In this document: positions 1-5,962 of the stretch, piece by piece
Layout of the letters: each line of letters opens with the position of its first letter
Position numbering within the stretch: the first letter of the stretch is position 1
Assembly: GCA_021819535.1 (NCBI GenBank)
Contig: JAKAQU010000047.1
Span: forward strand, 1-11,889
Source of the DNA: Pseudomonadota bacterium
Lineage (GTDB): Bacteria > Pseudomonadota > Alphaproteobacteria > Acetobacterales > Acetobacteraceae
Length of the DNA: 11,889 nt
Reading direction: 5' to 3'
Program-made: the position numbers and the translations under genes
The notes under the pieces: generated by a model
What the model saw: only the letters and a program-made list of their open reading frames with translations
Databases searched by the model: none
What the model was told of the DNA's origin: nothing

Positions 1-219
1 GAGCGACTGCCCGGCGCGCACCGCGCCCTCTTGCAGCCACAGGATATAGCGCGGCACGCGGATGACGCCGTGGCTGTCATGGCCGGCGAGATTGGCCGAG
101 ACCAGATAGCGGCCGATCTGCGCCGCCTCCCCCGCCGCACAGCCGGCAGCGGCGAAGATCCGGGCGACGAAGGCTTGCAGGCGATCGACGGGAACGGCGA
201 TGGCGTCTTGATCCGGCAT
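1..219 (-). CDS. Type 2 malate/L-lactate dehydrogenase family oxidoreductase, N-terminal part (cut by window edge)
   Basis: Only the first 73 residues are present; the rest lies beyond base 1. The family (Ldh_2, e.g. YbiC/HcxB and sulfolactate dehydrogenases) is cytoplasmic and uses NAD(P)+ to oxidise 2-hydroxyacids; members usually have about 340-360 residues. The visible segment carries the family's N-terminal helical domain, ending in the signature GHDSHGVIRVPRY (residues 46-58). This includes the D-x-H-G element near the active site. The ATG at 219 is preceded by GGGAGA about 5 nt upstream, which supports this start. It follows the methyltransferase-glycosyltransferase gene by 76 bp in the same direction and could be read by the same transcript, though its metabolic role does not obviously fit glycan synthesis. 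Family assignment is firm; the substrate (malate, lactate, sulfolactate, ureidoglycolate) cannot be judged from this fragment. Confidence 0.88.
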   Translation of the reverse strand, partial: MPDQDAIAVPVDRLQAFVARIFAAAGCAAGEAAQIGRYLVSANLAGHDSHGVIRVPRYILWLQEGAVRAGQSL

Positions 220-295
220 GTTTCTCTCCCTCTGGTGGGCGCGCTCGTGCCCCTTCTTGCCGGTGTAGCGCGTGCCACGCCGCCCGCCCAGAGCG

Positions 296-2035
296 TTACG
301 CCGAAAGGACGGGGGAAGCCCGGCCCGGCGCCGCGATATCGGCAAAAGCCGGTATGCGCGCGATCAGCGCCGCGTGGAGTTCCTCGCGTCGCGCCCAGAG
401 ATCGCGATACCAGAGAAGGCGCGGCGGAATCTGATCGGCGAGCATGCGCCGCTCGCCGATGGTGGCGCGGGCCGCCTCGGCGAGGCCGCGCGTCCAGTCG
501 GGCGCCGCGATCATGCGCGCGAGCGCCGTTCGTAAGTCGAGGGGGGTTCGGAAAATCATCCCGCTCCGGCCATTTTCGATGACCTCGCCATAGATCGTCT
601 CGCTCGCCAGCGCCGCCACCCGCCGCGCCGCCGCCTCGATGAATTTGAGATCGGATTTGCAGGCGTTGAACGGCGTATCGCCGAGCGGCATGAAGGAAAT
701 TTCGGCCTCGGCGAGGCGCGCGAGATAATCGGGATAATCGAGCATCGGGTGGAAAATTTTATGCGGGCTCGCCAGGGCATCGAAAAACCCGCGATCATGG
801 ACGACGACGAAACGAAGCCGCCCCTCGGCCACCTGCGCGATCTCGTTCAAAACCGGCATGAAGGGCGGCCAGTCGGCCTCGCGGTTGATGCCGCCGAAAA
901 AGAGCGTGAGCCGCGCGGGATCGGTGAAATTGCGCGCATCCGGCAACTGGCTCACGGCATTGGGGAAGACGGCGATCTCGGGATTGGCGCGGCCGAGCAG
1001 GGTCGCGAGCCGCGGCGTCGTCGTCTGCACCGCATGCACGGCGCGGAAATTATGCATCTCCGGGTGGCGCAGAATGGGGATGTAATCGGGATGGTCGTCG
1101 AATTCGCACACAACGAGGAAGCCGGCCGCGATCACGGCGCGCAATGTCGCGAGTCCCTGATCGCCGAGGAGGGCCGGGCGGTGGAGGATCAGGATGCGGG
1201 GCGCGTCGGGCGGCAGCGCCGGGAGGTCGCGGAGATTGGTGAGCCGCGCCTCTACCCCGGGTGCGGCCGCCAGGGCCTGCATCGGCTCGACGACGCGCAC
1301 ATGGCTCACGCCGCCGACTGGCGCCAGCATCGTCGAGAACAGGTGGAGCCGCGCCGGCGGGCTCCGCGTCGCCCGCCAGACATGCTGGAGCGGGAGCGCG
1401 CGGCGGGCGTAAGCGTCGCGATCGACGCCGAGGGCGGCGAGCGCCGGGGCGATCGCGGCGATGAAGCGCTGGCCTTGTTCGGGCTCGAACACCCGGCCGA
1501 TACTGTCGAGCGGCGCGTAGCCGGCCTCGGCGAGCGCCTGGCCGGTGCTTTCCTGCGAAAACCAGCGGAGATGGGTGCGGTCGAACAGGCCGCTTTCCTC
1601 ATAGCGCCAGCCGCCTTGCAGGAGGCGGGCGGCAAAGCGCCAATGCTCGACATTCGGCAGCGAGGCAAGCAGCACGCCGGTCGGCGAGAGTAGCGCCGCA
1701 TGGCGGCGGAGCAGCGCCCAGGGGTCGCGGAGATGCTCCAAGACATCGCCGTAGATCAGGCAATCGACGGCGCCGGAGAAGCTTTCCGGCAGCGAGAGGG
1801 TCTCGATGTCGCCCGCGATCACGCCATCGAGCCGCCGCGAGGCGATCGCCGCGGCGCGCGGATCGCCCTCGATGCCGAACACCCGGGCGCGCGGATTGCG
1901 GCGCTTGAACGCGTGACCGAGCGCGCCGGTGCCGCAGCCGATATCGAGGACGAGGCGCGAGTAGAGCGGGATCCGCTCCAGAAGGTCGGGATTATAGCCG
2001 TCGGCGTAAGGGTAGGGCGCGTCGGGCGCCGACAT
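296..2035 (-). CDS. Two-domain protein: SAM-dependent methyltransferase fused to GT-B-type glycosyltransferase
   Basis: The 579-residue product has two parts. Residues about 1-220 form a class I SAM methyltransferase: motif I DIGCGTG at 31-37, the acidic ribose-binding residue in GIEGDP (E56), and GDVLEHL at 96-102, as in UbiG/Methyltransf_11/23-type enzymes. From about residue 228 a second domain begins (HLFSTM...GGVSHVRV). It ends in a glycosyltransferase-like C-terminal half containing KSDLKFIEAAA and an ETIYGEVI-NGRSG segment, the nucleotide-sugar-binding style of GT4-like enzymes. There is no signal peptide or membrane segment, so it is probably cytosolic. The ATG directly abuts the TGA of UDP-glucose dehydrogenase, which implies translational coupling and a shared surface-polysaccharide pathway. 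Inference: one protein both transfers and methylates a sugar, or caps a growing chain. Acceptor, donor and methylation site are unknown. The second domain is divergent and less certain than the first. Confidence 0.83.
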   Translation of the reverse strand: MSAPDAPYPYADGYNPDLLERIPLYSRLVLDIGCGTGALGHAFKRRNPRARVFGIEGDPRAAAIASRRLDGVIAGDIETLSLPESFSGAVDCLIYGDVLEHLRDPWALLRRHAALLSPTGVLLASLPNVEHWRFAARLLQGGWRYEESGLFDRTHLRWFSQESTGQALAEAGYAPLDSIGRVFEPEQGQRFIAAIAPALAALGVDRDAYARRALPLQHVWRATRSPPARLHLFSTMLAPVGGVSHVRVVEPMQALAAAPGVEARLTNLRDLPALPPDAPRILILHRPALLGDQGLATLRAVIAAGFLVVCEFDDHPDYIPILRHPEMHNFRAVHAVQTTTPRLATLLGRANPEIAVFPNAVSQLPDARNFTDPARLTLFFGGINREADWPPFMPVLNEIAQVAEGRLRFVVVHDRGFFDALASPHKIFHPMLDYPDYLARLAEAEISFMPLGDTPFNACKSDLKFIEAAARRVAALASETIYGEVIENGRSGMIFRTPLDLRTALARMIAAPDWTRGLAEAARATIGERRMLADQIPPRLLWYRDLWARREELHAALIARIPAFADIAAPGRASPVLSA

Positions 2036-3349
2036 TCAGCCGCCCGGCCGGCCGATGCCGTGATAGGTGAAGCCCGCCGCGCGCAGCCGGTCAGGGTCGA
2101 AAATATTGCGGAGATCGATCACCGCCCGCCCGCGCATGATCTCGGCGAGGCGCGCCGGGTCGAGGGCGCGGAACTCGTTCCATTCCGTCACCACCACCAA
2201 GGCGTCGGCCCCCTCCGCCGCCGCCAGCGCGGTCTCGCAATAGGTGACGGCGTCGGGCAGCATCGGGCGCGCCTGGCCCATGCCCTGCGGGTCATAGGCC
2301 TGAACCCGCGCGCCATCGCCGATGAGGCGCGAGACGATGGGGAGCGAGGGCGAATCGCGCATGTCATCGGTCTCGGGCTTGAAGGTGAGGCCGAGGACGG
2401 CGATCGTCTTGCCGCGCACCGCGCCGCCGCAGGCGGCGATGACGCGCCCGGCCATGCCGGCCTTGCGCGCCTCGTTCACCGCGACCACGGTTTCGATCAG
2501 CCGGCTCGGCGCCCCGGCGTCCTGGGCGATGCGGACCAGGGCGAGCGTGTCTTTCGGGAAGCATGATCCGCCGAAGCCGGGGCCGGGGTGGAGGAATTTC
2601 CGCCCGATGCGGCCATCGAGACCGATGCCGCGCGCGATGTCATGGATATCGGCGCCCGCCTTTTCCGCGAGATCGGCCATTTCGTTGATGAAGGCGACCT
2701 TCATCGCCAGAAACGAATTGGCGGCGTATTTGGTGAGTTCGGCGGTTTCGAGATTGGTGAAGACGATCGGCGTCTCGATCAGATAGAGCGGGCGGTAGAG
2801 CTGGCGCAGCACCTCGCGCGCGCCCTCGCTCTCGACGCCGATCACCACCCGGTCGGGGCGCATGAAATCGGCGATCGCACTGCCTTCGCGGAGAAATTCC
2901 GGGTTGGAGGCGACCGCGCAGGCGAGATCGGGGCGGACATCGCGAAGAATCGCCGCGATCCGCCGGCCGGTGCCGACCGGCACCGTCGATTTGGTGACGA
3001 TGACGGCGGGATGGGTGAGCGCCCGCGCGACCTGCTCGGCCGCGGCATAGACATGGGTGAGATCGGCATGGCCATCACCGCGCCGGCTCGGCGTGCCGAC
3101 GGCGATGAATACCGCCTCGGCCCCGACGAGGGCGGCCGCGAGATCATCGGTGAAAGAGAGCCGCCCGGCCGCGACATTGCCGGCGACGAGCTGATCGAGC
3201 CCGGGCTCATAGATCGGCATGCGCCCGGCATGCAGTTCGGCGAGCCGCCCGGGATCAGCCTCGACCACCGCGACCTCGACGCCGAATTCAGCAAAACACG
3301 CGGCCGAGACCAGCCCGACATAGCCGCCACCAATCATCGCGATGCGCAT
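2036..3349 (-). CDS. ugd: UDP-glucose 6-dehydrogenase
   Basis: This cytosolic enzyme oxidises UDP-glucose to UDP-glucuronate with two NAD+, supplying the acidic sugar precursor for polysaccharides and lipid decorations. The 437-residue length is typical of the bacterial UGD/TuaD group. The N-terminal NAD-binding Rossmann fold shows GGGYVGL at residues 7-13. The central domain has ELTKYAANSFLAMKVAFINE, with the conserved lysine, and the catalytic-cysteine motif GGSCFPKDT with Cys263. A C-terminal UDP-binding domain follows (LGLTFKPETDDMRDSPS). The ATG at 3349 has AAGGAAAG about 8 nt upstream. It lies 79 bp downstream of the lipoprotein gene and is followed without a gap by the methyltransferase-glycosyltransferase, so it sits mid-operon. 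A related UDP-N-acetylmannosamine dehydrogenase (WecC type) is possible but less likely given the UGD-like motifs. Confidence 0.95.
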   Translation of the reverse strand: MRIAMIGGGYVGLVSAACFAEFGVEVAVVEADPGRLAELHAGRMPIYEPGLDQLVAGNVAAGRLSFTDDLAAALVGAEAVFIAVGTPSRRGDGHADLTHVYAAAEQVARALTHPAVIVTKSTVPVGTGRRIAAILRDVRPDLACAVASNPEFLREGSAIADFMRPDRVVIGVESEGAREVLRQLYRPLYLIETPIVFTNLETAELTKYAANSFLAMKVAFINEMADLAEKAGADIHDIARGIGLDGRIGRKFLHPGPGFGGSCFPKDTLALVRIAQDAGAPSRLIETVVAVNEARKAGMAGRVIAACGGAVRGKTIAVLGLTFKPETDDMRDSPSLPIVSRLIGDGARVQAYDPQGMGQARPMLPDAVTYCETALAAAEGADALVVVTEWNEFRALDPARLAEIMRGRAVIDLRNIFDPDRLRAAGFTYHGIGRPGG

Positions 3350-3428
3350 GCGCCGCTTTCCTTGCTTGCCATCCTTAACGAGAGCACGTCGATCCTAGCC
3401 GGCCTTGGGTGAATTTAGCGTTTATCCC

Positions 3429-3776
3429 TCACGCGCGCGATTGGGCGAGAATGTTTTTTTCCAAAGCCTGCGCCGCCTGGTTCCAACGCTCGATCTCGTC
3501 GGTATTGGCCGGCGGATTGGTCTCATGCACCGAAAAGCCGGTGGGATCGTATTCCACCAGCACCGAAATCTCGCCCTTGTTCGCCAGCATATGGCCGGGG
3601 TCGTCCTCGGTGATCGTCCAGCCGAGACCGGTCGCGGCGCGGCGGATCTGCGCCTGGCGTGCCTCGATCGTGCCGATATTGGTCGCGAAGGGCTCGGCCA
3701 GCACCTCATAGGGCGTGGTCACCGTGCAGCCGGCGATCACCAGAAGGCCGAGTAGAACCAGAATACGTGGTGGCAT
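3429..3776 (-). CDS. Small predicted lipoprotein of unknown function
   Basis: The 115-residue product starts with a short lipoprotein signal: basic MPPR, a hydrophobic stretch, and the lipobox IAGC, with Cys17 as the lipidation site. The mature part (about 99 residues) contains QIRRAATGLGW, then D-D-P-G, a beta-rich central segment (ISVLVEYDPTGFSV) and a C-terminal helix with ERWNQAAQALEKNI. This layout (helix, GW, PG, strand pairs, N-x-W helix) resembles small lipoproteins found in many proteobacteria whose function is not established; that likeness is my judgement from motif order. The start is fixed by a TGATG overlap with the upstream GT2 gene (TGA 3778-3776, ATG 3776-3774), which indicates coupled translation. 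It may act at the membrane in the same glycan pathway, but the sequence does not prove this. Confidence 0.82.
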   Translation of the reverse strand: MPPRILVLLGLLVIAGCTVTTPYEVLAEPFATNIGTIEARQAQIRRAATGLGWTITEDDPGHMLANKGEISVLVEYDPTGFSVHETNPPANTDEIERWNQAAQALEKNILAQSRA

Positions 3777-4591
3777 CAGAGACGCTCCTCGGGCAGGGTG
3801 AGCGCCCGCCATAGCGACCACGGCGAAAGCCCGCGCGCGAGGAGCCGGGCGGCGACCACCAGGACAATCTTCGTCACATCCGCCACCGGGCGGAAATGGC
3901 TCGCCCGCTGGCCGGCCCCTCCATAAAGCGCCGGCACGTCGACGGCAATGGTGCGATAGCCGGCCCGCGCCGCCTCGATCAGGAGGGCGGATTCGAAGGC
4001 GAAGCCGCGCGGGAGGCTTTTTCCGGCCGCCAGGGCCCGCAGCAAGTCGGCGGGATAGACGCGAAAACCGCACTGGCTGTCGGCGATCGGGTGGCTTGCG
4101 GCCCAGGAAATCCAGAAATCGGCGACGCGGTTGGCGATCCTGCGGCTCGCCGGCGCCGGTAGACGGCTCGCGCGGCGCGAGCCGATCACGATGTGGTGTG
4201 GCGCGCGCCTCGCGACGTCGAGCAGGCGCGGCAGATCGCAGGGCCGGTGCTGGCCATCGCCATCGAGGGTCGCGATCAGGGTGGCGCCGGCGGCGAGGGC
4301 TTGCGCGAACCCGCTCATCAGCGCCGCCCCCTTGCCGCGCCGCGCGCGATGAACGATCACCTGTGACCCGGCCTCTTTCGCGCGCGTCGCTGTCGCGTCG
4401 CGCGAGCCGTCATCGACGACGATGACAGATGCGGCGTGCGGCCGGCAGCCGGCAACGATCGCCGCGATGCTGGCTTCTTCCTCGCAGGCCGGGATCACCA
4501 CCACCACTTTTCCCACCCCTATTGCCGCCGGGGCGCGGGATCGCGCTATAGAGTGTTCCGGGTCTTCCGCAATCAGGCGAGGGAAATCCAT
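3776..4591 (-). CDS. Glycosyltransferase family 2 (polyprenyl/dolichyl-phosphate glycosyltransferase-like)
   Basis: The 271-residue GT-A fold enzyme probably transfers a sugar from a nucleotide donor to a lipid-phosphate or glycan acceptor at the cytoplasmic face. Motifs in order: VVVVIPACEEEASI (about 29-42), VDDGSRDAT (59-67), the basic RRGKGAAL (84-91), the metal-binding DGDGQH (110-115) and DSQCGFRVYP, characteristic of DPM1/GtrB-like GT2 enzymes. No C-terminal transmembrane helices are evident, unlike GtrB, so it is the soluble type. The ATG at 4591 is preceded by AAGGAA about 10 nt upstream. That site lies inside the 5' coding region of the divergent halogenase-like gene. A GTG at residue 26 (4516) is an alternative start, just before the first conserved strand, and would remove 25 atypical residues. 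It is the first gene of the minus-strand glycan operon and overlaps the lipoprotein gene by one base. Confidence 0.9.
   Translation of the reverse strand: MDFPRLIAEDPEHSIARSRAPAAIGVGKVVVVIPACEEEASIAAIVAGCRPHAASVIVVDDGSRDATATRAKEAGSQVIVHRARRGKGAALMSGFAQALAAGATLIATLDGDGQHRPCDLPRLLDVARRAPHHIVIGSRRASRLPAPASRRIANRVADFWISWAASHPIADSQCGFRVYPADLLRALAAGKSLPRGFAFESALLIEAARAGYRTIAVDVPALYGGAGQRASHFRPVADVTKIVLVVAARLLARGLSPWSLWRALTLPEERL
4522..4551 (+). promoter_or_regulatory. Possible promoter for the halogenase-like gene
   Basis: TTGCCG (4522-4527) and CTATAG (4546-4551) are spaced by 18 bp, about 40 bp before the TTG start at 4594. The match to the alphaproteobacterial housekeeping pattern (TTGAC / CTATAT) is partial. 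If real, it lies wholly inside the first codons of the divergent GT2 gene. It was picked by eye in GC-rich sequence, so chance is a fair alternative. Confidence 0.3.
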
Positions 4592-4593
4592 TC

Positions 4594-5895
4594 TTGTCCG
4601 TTCCTTGCGACATTCTGGTGATCGGCGGTGGCCCGGCGGGTGCGACGGCGGCGGCCTTGCTCGCCGAGGCCGGCCACGATGTCGTCCTGGTCGAAAAATC
4701 CGCCCATCCGCGCTTTCATATCGGCGAATCGCTGCTTCCCGCCAATCTCCCGCTGTTCGAGCGGCTTGGGATCGCCGAACGGATCGCGGCGATCGGCGTT
4801 CGCAAACCGGGCGCCGAATTCGTCTCCGACGCGCATCGGCGGAGCGTCGCCTACCCGTTCGCCGCCGGGGCCGCGCGCTTCGATCACAGCTATCAGGTGC
4901 CGCGCGCCGCTTTCGATACGATCTTGTTCGAAAACGCCATGCGCCTCGGCGCGCGCGGCTTTCAGAACCTGCGCGTCACCGCCGCAACCTTTCCCAAGGA
5001 GCCCGGGCGGGCCGAGGTGACGGCGGTCGGGGCTGGCGGCGAGACAAGGCATTTCGCCCCCCGCTTCGTCCTCGACGCTTCGGGGCGCGACACCTTCCTC
5101 GCCTCGCGCCTCCGTCTCAAGGCGGCGGACAAACATAACAACACCGCTGCGATCTTCGGCCATTTCCGGAATGTGGCGCGCCATCACGACGGGCGCGAGG
5201 GGTATATCAGCATCCATCTCGTCGAAAACGGCTGGTTCTGGTTCATCCCGCTGCCCGGCGGCATCACCAGTGTCGGCTTCGTCGGCAACCAGAGCGCGTT
5301 CAAGGCGCGGGGCGGCGATATCGCGGCGTTTTTCCGCGCCCAGATCGCCGGAAGCCCGAGCGTTGCCGCGCGTATGGCCGACGCCGAGACGCTGGGCACG
5401 GTGATGGCGGCCGGAAATTATTCCTATAGTGCCCGCTCGGCGTGCGGCGAGGGGTATTTCCTGATCGGCGATGCCTTCGCCTTTCTCGATCCGATTTTTT
5501 CGAGCGGCGTCTTTCTCGCCATGCGCGGTGCCGACGCGGGAGCCGAGGTCGCGCGCGCCTGGCTCGCCGACCCGACGACCGCGCGCCGCCTCGCCCGCCA
5601 GGCGGAGGCGCGCCTCAACGCGGCGCTGGCCCGGCTCTCCTGGCTGATCCGGCGGATCAACACCCCGGCACTCCGCGACATGTTCATGGCGCCGCAGGAG
5701 AGCTTCGGCATGCGCGCCGGCTTGATCGCCCTCCTCGCCGGCGATCTCGACCTCCCGCGCTTCCACCTCCCGGTGCTCGCCTTCAAAACCTCGTTCCACC
5801 TGCTTGCCGCCCTCCACCCTTTCGGCATCCGGTTGCAGCCGGACGGCTCGCTGCGCCGCGCGCACGGGGAGAAAAAGGAAATGGTTGTTTTTTGA
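4594..5895 (+). CDS. FAD-dependent halogenase-like flavoprotein monooxygenase
   Basis: The 433-residue product belongs to the flavin-dependent halogenase / geranylgeranyl-reductase superfamily. It shows the FAD-binding GGGPAG (residues 11-16), HIGESLLP (42-49), a lysine in RKPGAEF (Lys71), WFWFIP at 214-219, and the second FAD motif LIGDAFAFLDP (290-300) followed by SSGVFLA. The W-x-W-x-I-P motif and the Lys of K-x-G-A-x-F are hallmarks of flavin-dependent halogenases, where the lysine carries hypohalous acid to the substrate. Such enzymes need FADH2 from a separate reductase, and none is encoded here. The start is TTG at 4594, with GAGGGAAA about 9-10 nt upstream; it gives the expected short lead to the first beta-strand, and no ATG suits. 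Alternatives are a non-halogenating hydroxylase or an isoprenoid reductase. It stands alone, 2 bp head-to-head with the GT2 gene. The final residues (KKEMVVF) lie in a hairpin and may be late additions. Confidence 0.82.
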   Translation: MSVPCDILVIGGGPAGATAAALLAEAGHDVVLVEKSAHPRFHIGESLLPANLPLFERLGIAERIAAIGVRKPGAEFVSDAHRRSVAYPFAAGAARFDHSYQVPRAAFDTILFENAMRLGARGFQNLRVTAATFPKEPGRAEVTAVGAGGETRHFAPRFVLDASGRDTFLASRLRLKAADKHNNTAAIFGHFRNVARHHDGREGYISIHLVENGWFWFIPLPGGITSVGFVGNQSAFKARGGDIAAFFRAQIAGSPSVAARMADAETLGTVMAAGNYSYSARSACGEGYFLIGDAFAFLDPIFSSGVFLAMRGADAGAEVARAWLADPTTARRLARQAEARLNAALARLSWLIRRINTPALRDMFMAPQESFGMRAGLIALLAGDLDLPRFHLPVLAFKTSFHLLAALHPFGIRLQPDGSLRRAHGEKKEMVVF

Positions 5896-5902
5896 AAGAA
5901 CC
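5883..5902. terminator. Degenerate hairpin across the 3' end of the halogenase-like gene
   Basis: GGTTGTTT and AAAGAACC pair with one mismatch around a TTTG loop, and the TGA stop (5893-5895) lies inside the structure. TTTCTTG follows on the plus strand and ATTTCCTTTTT on the minus strand, so it could weakly terminate either of the two convergent genes. A second small hairpin, TAGC-TTTTT-GCTA (5911-5923), follows. It is AT-rich against the surroundings and may be a relic of a dispersed intergenic element. Confidence 0.35.
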
Positions 5903-5962
5903 TTTCTTGATAGCTTTTTGCTAAGGCTTTGCGATCGCAGCAATGACATCAACGGCAAATTT

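Noticed and set aside
749..1693. A 314-codon plus-strand frame opposite the methyltransferase-glycosyltransferase
   Set aside because: Its composition is that of an antisense shadow and it has no motifs; the minus-strand frame carries DIGCGTG and glycosyltransferase signatures.
2588..3412. A 274-codon plus-strand frame opposite UDP-glucose dehydrogenase
   Set aside because: It is antisense to a clearly conserved enzyme and lacks any recognisable domain.
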